The notes: generated from the sequence alone by a model not told the origin. DNA of 64,000 nucleotides from Choristoneura fumiferana (GCF_025370935.1 NC_133493.1:5505069-5569068), one strand, 5' to 3'. Shown: positions 41,274 to 51,850, numbered from the stretch's first letter. Made by a program: numbers and translations.

Positions 41274-41348
41274 CAACAAAAGCACTGAATTGTTATGGAA
41301 TAGAATGCAAGGTCCTTAGCTTAATAATACAATGGACTTATTGCCTAA

Positions 41349-41423
41349 CCCCTTATTTCACCATCTATTGATTAAATTTATCCGTCAAATAAAATTATTC
41401 AGTGGGTGGTGAAACAGCCCCCT
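41349..41423. mobile_element. MITE, GGGGCTGTTTCACCA family, short copy
   Basis: Read on the minus strand it begins GGGGGCTGTTTCACCACCCA, like 54814-54960 and 44428-44574, and has TTGACGGATAAAT as in the other copies. The middle is deleted, leaving 75 bp. It lies in the presumed 3' untranslated region. Confidence 0.8.
41388..41393 (+). terminator. candidate polyadenylation signal AATAAA
   Basis: First AATAAA after the stop codon, 115 bp downstream, inside the short MITE at 41349-41423. No transcript evidence is available, and the real 3' end may be further right. Confidence 0.4.
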
Positions 41424-41457
41424 AAGAATTGTAATTAGTTCGTCAGTTAAATTACCC

Positions 41458-41645
41458 GTAAAATATTGGACACGTATTTTTTTCTTTGGTCAATTAAACA
41501 AAACATTATGAAGATAATAGCCAGTTATATGCCAGAAGATAAATTTTTATGCACGGTGTGACGTCACGGCTCCCCTTTGACGCGCTTAATTTTTGTGATT
41601 TTTTGTTTGATTGACAAAAAAAAATACATATGTCCAATTTTTCCT
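41458..41645. repeat. dispersed repeat, ATTGGACACGT family, copy 1
   Basis: ATATTGGACACGTATTTTTT, TGGTCAATTAAACAAAACAT, GATAATAGCCAGTTATATG and GTGTGACGTCACGGC. Pieces of the same wording occur at 54966-55040, 56912-56975 and 57415-57475. Confidence 0.6.
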
Positions 41646-41805
41646 GACAATTTAACTGATTTTTCACTCATGAAACTACCCTCACTGTCGTCAGATTTCA
41701 CTACGGGATGTAAGCTGTGATTAACTTTAATGAAGTCCCGATATTTACTCCCGTAGCTAATGTCTAATGTCATCGTGAATTAAAGCTGTCAATGTCCTCA
41801 GGCTT

Positions 41806-41992
41806 CAAGAGACCTAAGGCCTTATTGCTTATCGCACCTGGACTGATAGACCTCAGAGGCCGTATTGTCTGACGTGTGGGCACTCGCGACCATATACCGT
41901 CTCTTTCTGCTCTCATCCTTTACCGTATGACAGAAAGAGGCGGTGGAAACCAATGTCACTTAAATGCTTTTGACAATGAGGCCTTTGACCCA
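41806..41992. mobile_element. possible MITE, GAGGCCGTATTGTCTGA family
   Basis: GAGGCCGTATTGTCTGACGT, CATATACCGTCTCTTTCTGC, mirrored GACAGAAAGAGGCGGTGG and AATGAGGCCTTTG. The fold-back is imperfect and the ends uncertain. Confidence 0.5.
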
Positions 41993-42052
41993 TAAAAGAC
42001 AGATGACATTTCGGTTATTCAATTTAACAATAAGGTAAAAGATATGTCTAAC

Positions 42053-42321
42053 CAAGGCTCGGAACCGGTTTATAAAATAGCGGTAAATACCGGTTTAACT
42101 CCGAACTTTCATAAGATCGCCAACGTTTTTAAGAACTTGACTATAACCTAAATAAACCGGTTTTTATTGTTCTAAACCGGTTAATCTGACAAGGACTTTA
42201 TGGAAATGTTCCCTTAAAAACCGGTTTAAAAATAACGGTTTCGCGAACGAAACCAAAATGAAAAGGTTTTGCGCCAAGAACATGATAACGGTTTGGAAAT
42301 TAAACCGGTATCCAAGCCTTG
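42053..42321. mobile_element. TIR element with repeated ACCGGTTT words
   Basis: Ends CAAGGCTCGGAACCGGTTTA / TAAACCGGTATCCAAGCCTTG. The interior holds at least six further ACCGGTTTA/TAAACCGGT-like words (near 42096, 42155, 42173, 42218, 42232, 42287). 269 bp, no ORF. Confidence 0.8.
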
Positions 42322-42359
42322 AGTCTAACTGAATAACAAATTTATCAACACATAATAAA

Positions 42360-42554
42360 GCCCGGTTCACAATTATCTGTCGTGTTGTGTCGTGACGTAT
42401 CAGAACGGTTTCAGTTTCATACATTTTATATGGTTGCATTCACGTTTATCTGATGCAGTGTGTTGAGAGGGAGACGGCTTGTGTTGGTCGCATCACAAGC
42501 ATAGTGAGAGACAAAGAGCATTGACATAACATGACAGATAAATGTGAACCGGGT
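42360..42554. mobile_element. MITE, GCCCGGTTCAC family
   Basis: Left end GCCCGGTTCACAATTATCTG, right end GACAGATAAATGTGAACCGG. About 195 bp; the interior also contains CACGTTTATCTGATGCAGTG. Confidence 0.8.
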
Positions 42555-44234
42555 GTCGGCACGAATATGAACTTTATATCTCTATGGTCAGCCTGGATTC
42601 GCAATTATGTCAATTCTCATGTCCGACAAAGTCTCATGGATGATAATAAAGAGATATAGTGATGTACAATTATGCTCAAGCATATTACTTTAACTTTAAG
42701 ATATCTGTGTAACGCTACTAGCACCACAAATGCACCCGAGAGCCACATGGTGGTAGGATCCTCTCATTAGACGGGTACACCTGTTGCCATGAGCAAGACA
42801 CAGACCGGGGCCCGAGGGCCCCATGGTTCCTCCGCCTTCCCCAAAGAACCCCCTTACCTCCATAGAAATGCAATGTTCTTTTCATCTATATCTCAATATT
42901 AGTACGAGTATTTCTACTCGTTACTCAGTTGTTACACTTTACAAACACTCACCAAGTTAGGGGGGAACTTAACCATCTGCTTCACACAAACCAATACATA
43001 CCAAGTTAGGGGATACTTAACCATCTGCCTCGTACAAACCAACACTTGATTCTAATAATTATAAACCATTTTTCCTTTCATTACAACCGTTCGTGTCTCA
43101 CATTCAATCCTCACCCGTCCAATTCTATCTTAAGACCCCTGCGTCACACCTTAGTGTTACCAGTTATTAAAGTTGCGTTCAGAAATCGTTTAAGGAACTC
43201 ACCAATAATTCTTAATCGCGATTATTCGCGACACCGGGCTTAACTTGTATCTTCAAAACTCAACAATGACTAAATAAATTCACCTCACAGTCTTGTATGT
43301 GACTATCAGTGGTAAAGGCTAGGTAACAACTCGATTCCCATTGAGTTGCTTTAATTTTTTTATCTACACCCATATAGTAAGTCCACAATTATGCGTTCAA
43401 AAACCATAGGTAATGACCAGCATTACGACATTGGATTCTATTATGAACACGGCTGTATCGTAATGGTCATTACGATACAGAAATCTGTATCGTAATGAGA
43501 TTTCATACATCATTACAGCACAAGCGCGTCGCGACCACGTTCAGCGACACATCGTCGCGCGCGCAGCAGGCGCAGCTCGTGGGGCAGACATACCTACCTA
43601 GTTCTCGTTAATGCAGGTCATTTCAATGGTTCTTGAACACATGATAAAAGATTTAATATATGGATATAGATAAAATATGGTATGCAACTTTACGTAATTA
43701 GGCCTTAAAACACTCATGTGACCCTATTATCACTCGTGCTTTAAGGACCCCTATTACGACACAGTTGCATAAAATACTATTATATGACGTCAATGATGAC
43801 AAATCTGGCAAAGTTAAAACACACTAACACTCATTATTGTATCCGAATTAACTAAATACGCTTCCCTCACTCTCCAAGATGCCTAATAATAAGTTCATTC
43901 CACGTCATTGCTGGCACTATAAGATCCCTATCAAAATGTCACTTAAATAAGAGTTAAAGGATACAACTTAACAACTTAGTGTAGACTAACACAATTCTGG
44001 CACAAATTCTGTAATATTTATTTTTGATACTTTTGGACAATGTTTGAAAAGTGCATGAAGTGCTATAGAAAAGAGACGAATTCAAATGACTGAAAAAGAT
44101 TGGTTTCTACCACTCAGTCAGCCACGACTCCTCAACTTAACAAGCTTAATACTGATGTGAATATAAGAATGAAGTTTTACTTTGTGATTTTATTTTAAAA
44201 ACTATTTAAGACAACTAAACTAGACTAGACTACA
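42555..44234 (+). other. intergenic, mostly unassigned
   Basis: Contains an imperfect tandem duplication at 42945-43045 (unit of about 50 bp with ACCAAGTTAGGGG and CTTAACCATCTGC) and hairpins at 43323-43500 (CTGTATCGTAATGGTCATTA and a third copy of CTGTATCGTAATG). No gene seen. Confidence 0.5.
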
Positions 44235-44257
44235 GTGTACTTGCTTCGGCAGTACCT

Positions 44258-44297
<40 letters not shown>

Positions 44298-44330
44298 GGC
44301 CCCGCGCAAGGATGACAAGACAGTAAGGTG
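44235..44330 (+). pseudogene. U6: U6 spliceosomal snRNA pseudogene
   Basis: GTGTACTTGCTTCGGCAGTA is the U6 5' stem-loop. TATACTAAAATTGGAACGAT and ACAGAGAAGATTAGCATGGC follow, with the catalytic ACAGAGA box at 44281-44287, then CGCAAGGATGACA. Compared with U6 there is a small insertion before CATATAC, one T is missing in GGCCCCTGCGC, and the sequence departs after GATGACA, so the 3' stem-loop and terminal U run are lost. Most likely a retrotransposed, 3'-damaged copy. No function expected. Confidence 0.9.
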
Positions 44331-44427
44331 AATTGAATTGAGAAAACAATACGATAAAATAAACCGTTCCCAATCAAATGTATTGGACAATGTGTTTTTT
44401 AAATGTTGACACTATCAGCAATTTCAT

Positions 44428-44574
44428 TTAGGGGCTGTTTCACCATCCATTGATACGCGTTAACCGACGGTTGAATCTGATGCCGTCTCCGCCTATTCGA
44501 ACAAAACAAATAGTGACGGCATTACACCTAACCGCCAGTTAACATTAATCAATGGATGGTGAAGCAGCCCCTTA
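44428..44574. mobile_element. MITE, GGGGCTGTTTCACCA family, full copy
   Basis: TTAGGGGCTGTTTCACCATC at the left and GATGGTGAAGCAGCCCCTTA at the right. The interior has GATGCCGTCTCCGCCTATTC GAACAAAACAAA as in 54814-54960. Confidence 0.92.
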
Positions 44575-45198
44575 ATCTCTTACTAACAGAGCTAAAGTAC
44601 TTAGAAAGAAAGAATGTACATAGTAACCAAAGCATCTCAGTGACAATTAAATTGCAATTGAAATAGTTTTTTTTTTATTTGTATTTAAAAATCTATTCTT
44701 GTATCTCGGAAAATATTGCAACAATAACTGTATTTGATATTAATTTTGATATTAATTATTATATTTAATAGATTAAATTATTATCATTATTTAAATTCAT
44801 CACTAACATAGTTTATAGGATGTCAATGTATACTAACAAAACTACGCATTCTTTGAGATCTGAAATAAACGATTTTATTATTTATTTATTGTAACTGTAT
44901 TACTATCTGCGCAAAACGTTAAAATTCGTAGAATAGGTACTTGAAATTGAAGTTTTAGAATAATATGTTTACATAAAATATGTTTCAATATCTATTTAAC
45001 ATACGTTTTGAGTTCATTTTATCTCAGTTGACATTATGTAATGTAATAAAATATTAATGCTAGTTAGTTAATAGTGTTGATCTCAATAATATGAACATAG
45101 AATGTTTATATTTACTTAAATTATCTTTATTGAAAGACTGATGTTTCAACTATGTAGAATAAGATTAAACGCCAAAACGTTCGTGTCAAATGCGTATT
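44575..45198 (+). other. intergenic, AT-rich, no recognised feature
   Basis: Long AT runs (for example TTTTTTTTTATTTGTATTTA). I see no gene or repeat ends. Confidence 0.4.
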
Positions 45199-45199
45199 A

Positions 45200-45531
45200 A
45201 GCTAGTTGTCGATTTGAGTCCCAAATGGGTCTCAGACTTGAGATGAAAAAAAAGTAAATAAACGAGATTTTTTTATTTTTCATTTTTTCCAGGTATATTT
45301 TTCAACTTCTGAAAAAAAATACGAGCTCAAATTTATTCGTGTATTAAAATTGCTCGGGATAGTTACTTGGTAAGTATGCATCAGAGGAGCTAGGATCTGC
45401 ATTCAGCCTCCAGTCCAACTTTATATTTCTGCTTTTTACCGTGTTCTCGTCAGAAAAAAATAAGGCCTGTATTAAAATGGAAAAAATAAACGACTTGTAC
45501 TAAAAACACACTCAAATCGACAATCGGCTTC
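45200..45531. mobile_element. possible TIR element, AGTTGTCGATTTGAGT ends
   Basis: AGCTAGTTGTCGATTTGAGT at the left and ACTCAAATCGACAATCGGCT at the right are reverse complements over about 17 of 20 positions. No ORF between. Confidence 0.5.
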
Positions 45532-45848
45532 CACTTGCACCTCTGTCAAATCAACTGCCATTGAATTTAGCATGACCTTCGTATAAAAATTGGATCATTT
45601 TACATTACGACAGAGTTCCATGTGGTTTTCGAAATGTCAATTTAGAGATCTGTTTCTGTAACTCTGAAAATGTAGTTCTGAATGGAAATAGTTTTTTTGT
45701 TACTGACTTGTATGTACGTGAGAAAATAATAAAATGTTCCAAGTATCTATTCTTGTTTCTTTCAATTAGGGAATGATCGCAATATGATTCACATTTAATC
45801 TCACATTTAATTTGGTAACCCACATACAAATTGTTTACCTACAGAACA

Positions 45849-45964
45849 GAGGCCGTCTTGCCTAACGTTTCTGACGCTCGTGATCGCAATCAAATGACAG
45901 ATTTCGCATACAAAAACTGACATTTGATTGCGATCGCGAGCGCTAGAAACTTACGCAATAGCCC
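45849..45964. mobile_element. palindromic MITE
   Basis: The arms of about 49 bp contain GATCGCAATCAAATGACAG / CTGACATTTGATTGCGATCG with a loop of about 17 nt. The ends are GAGGCCGTCTTGC / GCAATAGCCCC. Confidence 0.85.
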
Positions 45965-46154
45965 CACAAGCCTTGCCTAGTGTAGGAGTCAGTGATAGTT
46001 TTTATCACGGTTTTTATAAAAGAGCAACATTTTTGAAAGACATAAACTGATTGATTGATCAACTTCCATGTCTAAGGAGTCATATGCAATATCAATCAAA
46101 TAACTGAAAACCTGAGGAATAATTTCAGTCACAAGTATTAGATAAAAATAATAT

Positions 46155-46405
46155 ATTAGAATCGTGGGTTCAAATCCGGGCATGCAACTCTAAATTTTTC
46201 GAAATGCATGATCGAAACTCCTTTGTAAATTTACCACGGTGTAGAAAAACATCTTGAACAAATCCGTACAACGTCCGAAGCAATTCTATGGTGCGTGTGA
46301 AGTTTTTAATTCACGCCGGTCCCGCATGGGAACTACGACCCAAGCCTTTCATTCTGAGAGGAGTCCTGTGCCCACCAGTGAGATGTATAAAGGCTGGGAT
46401 GAGAA
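46155..46405 (+). mobile_element. tRNA-derived SINE, 5'-truncated copy
   Basis: B-box GGTTCAAATCC at 46167-46177, then TTTTTCGAAATGCATGATCG, GGGAACTACGACCCAAGCCT, and tail CCCACCAGTGAGATGTATAA. It is colinear with 35578-36028. Confidence 0.82.
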
Positions 46406-46435
46406 TGAATTTTGGTCTTAAAATCTCCTTCGTAG

Positions 46436-46795
46436 AGAGGACGATAGAGACCGGTGCGTAACGAAGTATATAACAACAATTGATATAAAATGCAACAATT
46501 GATATAATTTACATTTGATATAATATAATTTATCTTAAAAACCAAATTTATTTCTAATGTTTACTGTACTACTAACTCTTGGACAATTTGTTGTCTTTAT
46601 TTTGAATTAATAAATAAAAAATAAAATTGTTATTAATTCAATTTGATATACTTTGGGTTAGGTTAGGTTGGGTTTATTTTATAAAAAAATTCTGTAAAGC
46701 TCCTATCTTTTCAAATTATATCAAATGTTGTTATGTCCTTTGAAATTATATCAAATGTTATGTGTCTATACACGTCTCTATAGACGGCCTTGTAA
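46436..46795. mobile_element. fold-back element of TTGATATAA words with (TTAGG)n core
   Basis: The ends carry GATAGAGACCGGTG / CACGTCTCTATAG. Left-arm words are CAACAATTGATATAA (twice) and CATTTGATATAATATAATTT. Right-arm words are CAAATTATATCAAATG and GAAATTATATCAAATG. The core GGGTTAGGTTAGGTTGGGTT at 46655-46674 contains two exact TTAGG units and one variant. Confidence 0.75.
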
Positions 46796-46805
46796 ATTGT
46801 AGGTA

Positions 46806-46990
46806 ATAATAATAATCATTTATTTTCTCCTTACAAAAGTACATAGGTACTTACAGCAATAGTTATACCACTTGCTGAGCGGCCCGTCTATCAGCTCGCC
46901 CTCTCTCCGGTAAGCTATAAAAGCCGTCTGAGGCAACAGCAACAGTCTGTCCGGAAAAAAAGCAATATAGTTATAACAACAATATAATGT
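46806..46990 (-). mobile_element. possible LINE 3' tail, minus strand
   Basis: Starts AATAATAATAATCATTTATT, then TACAAAAGTACATAGGTACT, TGCTGAGCGGCCCGTCTATC. This resembles a reversed non-LTR 3' end with its triplet tail at the left. Confidence 0.45.
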
Positions 46991-48274
46991 ATAGTTTTAG
47001 TTAAATACTTGTAACTTTTGTGAGGGACTAGAGTCTGAACTAGGTAGGAACCTGTATTACAGATCTCCAGGCCCTCATCCCGGAAACTCACCGATAAGCG
47101 TTGACAATTTCAGTAGTATTGTGTAGTAATAAACATGAGTTTTGGTAACGAAATTTCCGATAGTTTCATTTTGGAGCAGCGCCAAGGGGGTCAGACCAAT
47201 ATCCGAATATAACGGTTTATTGCAGGTACAAATCTCGTTAACCTAATTAATCAACGGAATCGATGCTGGGCATAGGCCTCTTCTCAGAATGAGAGGATGG
47301 TGAAAAATGATTTTCGGAAACCTGCAATATTTTAAAAATAATCTCTAATCCAGCGCCATGAAGTAGACGAAAAAATACATCACCTCTTTTCGTGTAGAAA
47401 CGGTAAGTACCCTATTTTATTTATTTTTACTTTCTACGGCAATGTCATGTAAGTATGATTATTACATACCTATACTTGCCAAAATACAGCTTTGTATTAC
47501 TAAAAGTCACTAAGCCAAGCCAAGGATACACAGACAGGCAGAATTGTTGAAACTGTAAAGGTTCCATCTGTAAGGATTGAAACTCAGATTCCGCCATAAT
47601 GCTTTATTACAATACCATTCGTCTCTTTCCTACACACTACGTTACTCCTATAATAGATTAATCTTCCCTTTCATTCATCGCTCGAGCTCACTGTGCGTGC
47701 ATACCTCTCTGTCATACATCAAATAAACTCACGCATTCTGTCTCTTTCGCACCCATACGTTCCTATTAATTATCACCTTACATGCCCTCTGAAATATACA
47801 TATAAAAACACCTTGTATATTTATATTTCACTAACCTTACATGTCCTAGTTTTAAACATAGTATTTTAAGCCAAATACCTTACTGTCTAACGTTTGAAAT
47901 TAAAGCAAATTTCAAGTTTTTTTTTTCTCTCTTTTACTTTAATTTTAATTCCTTTACACTACTTTAATACTGTTTATATATGCTCCTGAAATACTAATTT
48001 ACAATGGATTTGCTTTAACTTCAACTTATTACAATGTACATTATAATCATAAGAGAAAATAAACAAAGATTCATACAATATTTTATTTTTACTTATTTAA
48101 CCTGACTTTTTAGTTAGTAGATACATAGGTACATATTGTATATATATTTATGTGGTCTGATCGACTTGGAATGTGGTATACATTATAGCTACATATTTTG
48201 GATAACGATGCAAGTATTGCATAAACCTGCTATAGGTTTTTAATAGTGGCTAAGAAATGTAAAAGAATGTGGAA
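46991..48274 (+). other. intergenic, mostly unassigned
   Basis: A reversed SINE/RTE tail piece lies at 47270-47310 (GATGCTGGGCATAGGCCTCT, TCTCAGAATGAGAGG). The rest is AT-rich without gene signals. Confidence 0.45.
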
Positions 48275-48275
48275 A

Positions 48276-48467
48276 TCCATACTAATATTATAAATGCGAA
48301 AGTGTGTTTGTATGTTTGTGTGTTTGTCCGTCTTTTTTCGCATAGAGATAGTTTATGGGCCCGAGAGTGACATACGCTACTTTTTATCCCGGAAAAATGC
48401 ACAGTTCCCGAGGGAACAGCGCACGATAACCGAATACCACGCGGGCGGAGCCGCGGGCAAAAGCTAG
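48276..48467 (+). mobile_element. non-autonomous LEP1-type Helitron, copy 1
   Basis: Starts TCCATACTAATATTATAAAT and ends in a small GC hairpin (GCGGGCGGAGCCGCGGGC) followed by AAAAGCTAG|T. The TC start, the hairpin and the CTAG end followed by T fit Helitron rules. 192 bp, no coding part. Confidence 0.9.
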
Positions 48468-48844
48468 TCTAATATAATTAAATAAATAAATTAAAAAAAA
48501 AGTTAAGTAAGAAAAAGTAAAGTCGGAAAAAAACTTATTCCCCTTTCGTCTACGGAGCCCTATCTAGATTGCCCTGTGTATTTCATCCCCTGGAGTTTTT
48601 TCAATCTATAATTTTCTGCTAGTTGAGTCATAACTCAGAGGAGATTGCCCGCACGCACGCCACCCTAAATCATCCCTTAAACTTCATAAATAAATAAACC
48701 TGGGTCAGACCGTAAATTTCAGTTAAAACTAACAATTTATTCCCCATTGAATAAAATTTCCATCCGACTCGTTTTCAATTTTACCTATTCCTGTTTTTGG
48801 GGTGGCTTAAGTCAAAAGATGATGATGTTAAAAGAATTATATTC

Positions 48845-48990
48845 CTCCCACTAGGTGGACTGATGACATCATGAGAATTGTGGGTAACCGGTGGATGCAA
48901 GTGGCGAGTTGTCGTTCATTGTGGCGTTCTAAGGGGCAGGCCTTTGTTCAGCAGTGGACGTCTTCTGGCTGATGATGATGATGATATTTT
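48845..48990 (+). mobile_element. RTE-type LINE 3' end
   Basis: GTGGACTGATGACATCATGA, AACCGGTGGATGCAAGTGGC, CAGCAGTGGACGTCTTCTGG, then (GATGAT)n. It corresponds to the RW-DD region and tail of the RTE open frame. Confidence 0.8.
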
Positions 48991-49384
48991 ATGGTGTTGT
49001 GCATCGATTTATCTTTACTATAATTGTATAAATGAGAAAGTATTATCAGCCGATTTAAATCAAACTTGGTACCAAGATATTTTAAAATCTTGGGAAGGAC
49101 ATAGGATGGTTTTAGTTATAAAATTAGGTACATAATTTTCACGGGAAGTGATAAAAAAAATTGTAGACGGTAAAATCAGTAAGAAGTAAAAATAACACCC
49201 AATCTTTATCTACTTATCGAAAATAACTACATCAAATATAGTCGGCCATAATGACCAAAATACATTTTAAAGTTTTTTTATTAGCCTAATAAGTGTTCCA
49301 CCGCCAAGCAAAGCCCTACATAATTCTCTTCCCCTGTCTTTATTATTCGCAAAATCTTGCCAAAACCTATCTATCATTACTATT

Positions 49385-49575
49385 CGTTAGATGACTATTT
49401 GTCATCAACAGAGACTTCAACCGGATCATTATAAGTCGAACCTCAAAACTTGCCGTGTTAAGTTCACGTAGCACTTTCTCCAGTTCTTTCACATGTAGGG
49501 GAGAGAACAATATCATCAACATAACGAAGATTTGTCAACCTACGACATCGTCTTTAGCAATAGGGTTATTCTTAT
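49385..49575 (-). mobile_element. RTE-clade reverse-transcriptase fragment
   Basis: The minus strand reads TNLRYVDDIVLSP (about 49498-49535), the RT catalytic YVDD block of RTE elements, then in a shifted frame VLRELNTASFEVRLIMIRLK and MTNSHL. Frame shifts show it is dead. Confidence 0.75.
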
Positions 49576-49728
49576 TCCAACCGCAAATATGTCATGATTT
49601 GCACCACACACATCCTGTGAAGTTTGCCTTTAATCACATTAAAATTTCACTCAGCTACATGGTGAGCTCTTCACATTCCCGATAGATTCCATTTAGCGCT
49701 ACTGCGGTTATATTTAACCATTTGCTTT

Positions 49729-49872
49729 TAGGCTAGAAATACACGTGCCTGTAGCTCGCACATTTTCGTACAAGTAGCTGGCGCGTGTACGGCAATCTTC
49801 ATACAAATATGACACAAGCGTGCAAGCTTATATGAAAACGTACGAGCTACAGGCATGTGTATTCACGGCCTT
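49729..49872. mobile_element. palindromic MITE, ATACACGTGCCTGTAGCTCG family
   Basis: Left end TAGGCTAGAAATACACGTGC, right end GCATGTGTATTCACGGCCTTA. The arms continue through CTGTAGCTCG / CGAGCTACAG. Confidence 0.88.
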
Positions 49873-49965
49873 AGAAATAAACGGAAGTTCTTGGCACAGT
49901 TTTTAACCTAGTTTTTATACCCAGACGCATAAAAGGGGGTGTTTTAAGTTTAACCCCTAAGTGGG

Positions 49966-50008
49966 TGTTTGTTCAACAGTGGACGCCTTTCGGCTGATGA
50001 TTATAATA
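49966..50008 (+). mobile_element. RTE tail fragment
   Basis: GTTCAACAGTGGACGCCTTT, CGGCTGATGATTATAAT is the 3' tail only. Confidence 0.65.
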
Positions 50009-50337
50009 TTTTTTACTTGTATTTGTTTTACAACAGAGACTTGCCGTAAAAACAAAGCGCTCTATTATTTATTGAGTTACAGTTATCTACAAAGATTAAC
50101 GTACTTAACAATTATAACGATAACTAATACCATAAGAAATAAAGTAATGCAGTTATAAATAATCAATTAAGTATGATCAGACACAATGTCGAAACTATAA
50201 TATATTAGAGAGTCAAAATGCAACCAAGACATAACTAATATGATCAAACGAATAAAATCCGTACGTTATTAAAACTGCTTTATTAATAACCAACGTTCAT
50301 CATTTGACATAATTGTGTATACATAACGTATATAACC

Positions 50338-50992
50338 TTTTCACTTCTCATGCTCTTAAAATGTTACTTTAGTCTCTGCCTATCGGGACTAAAGCTCCTT
50401 TTTATTCTCTAGGGATTAAAGTATTTTTTTTTTTATTTATCTTGGAGACCCCTAAACAGCCAACACGGTGTTTGTCAATGGAGGATTTTTAGGCGTGGAA
50501 ATAACCTCAAAATGACATGACAACTGTAAAAATATAAAAAAACACGATTTAATTTCGTGAACCACAATTAATGATATGATTACGAATATGAATCTATTCA
50601 ATTATCTTAAGGATTAATTTATTTTATTATGTGCATAGTCCAATTAGTTTTCAATTTTGAAACTGTTGGCTAAATATGCAAGCTTTTAAAGCGTCACTTC
50701 ATAAACAATAAAAGAAAAGAAAAAACCGCGCAAAAATTTTTTTTGCTATTTGAATTTTGAACAGATGGCCTGTCCATTAGTCGAGCGTGCGTTTTTAAAA
50801 TGTAATATTGTAATTTTGAACAAAACATTGTTTTTTTTCCTCGCATTCAAAGTCAAAAGTAGAGAGTGTTTAACACGAGATTAAATAACCATAATGCCAC
50901 TCGAACTATAGCCACCCTCGCTCTGCTCGGGTGGCTCTGGTTAATCATCTCATGTCATTATGGCTTGTTTTAGTCCCTTGTTGAACAATCTA
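50338..50992 (-). mobile_element. TAGATTGTACAAC repeat family, diverged long copy
   Basis: Begins TTTTCACTTCTCATGCTCTT and ends GGGACTAAAA-like TAGTCCCTTGTTGAACAATCTA on the plus strand. Inside is CCACCCTCGCTCTGCTCGGG-TGGC, matching the CACCCGAGCC landmark. Confidence 0.65.
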
Positions 50993-51374
50993 CTATATCA
51001 TTTCATATTAATTTTAACTTTATACTTCCACGAATGAAAATATGGGTCATAATAGCCAGGTATAATATTTTTAGACAGATCGGTAGAACGACAACAAAGT
51101 GATTCTATTCATATTGTTACGGAATCATAGAAGACATTAAGCGTCCTCCAGGCTTTCAGACTTCCTGCTTCCAAGCATAGAGCCAGCTTCGTTAGGCGGT
51201 GAAGAACGCAAGCACTGACAAGATTTATGTGGCAGCGGTCGCCGTGCACAAAAAGCGAAAAGGTGCCCATCCACTCACTGCTATGGTAAAGCTAGGACAT
51301 CTTGGTAATAAGTAATAAACTTATGCTATAACTTTGCTCACCCGCGGCCTTATGATTGCTTCGTCTATGCAACA

Positions 51375-51850
51375 TACAGTGTGTTACCGGCTTTTTTTAA
51401 GGGAGGTAAGTAAAGTATTTCTGTAACTTAACTATGACATTAATTTAATTAAGAAACTAACACTCAGACTTTGTTAACTTTCTAACTAAATTATAATTGC
51501 CAGCAATGTACAGCAAAGTAAATTGACAAGTAATAATCAATCAAAATATCTGTCAGCTGTCATTTACACTTACTTGTTAATTTACGAGTACTTTGCTGTA
51601 CATTGCTGGCAATTATAATGTTGTTATAAAGTTAACAGTCTGAATTTTAGTTTAATTATTAAATTATTGTTATGGTTAATGGCTACTTACTAGAAACACA
51701 TAAATCTCGAGTTAGTGTTAACCTCAGTTTAGTAGTGTCAAAATATATGGAACTGTCAATCTTAAGCCAGGTTTAACTACTAAATCTAGATTTATTTTTT
51801 CCTGCAAGACGGCCTAAGTTACAGAAATACGTTACTTTGACACACTGTAT
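51375..51850. mobile_element. large TIR element with inner fold-back
   Basis: Outer ends TACAGTGTGTTACCGGC / TTTGACACACTGTA with AGTATTTCTGTAACTTAA and CTAAGTTACAGAAATACGTT. Inner arms at about 51466-51660 share AATTGCCAGCAATGTACAGC / GCTGTACATTGCTGGCAATT. No ORF. Confidence 0.8.
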
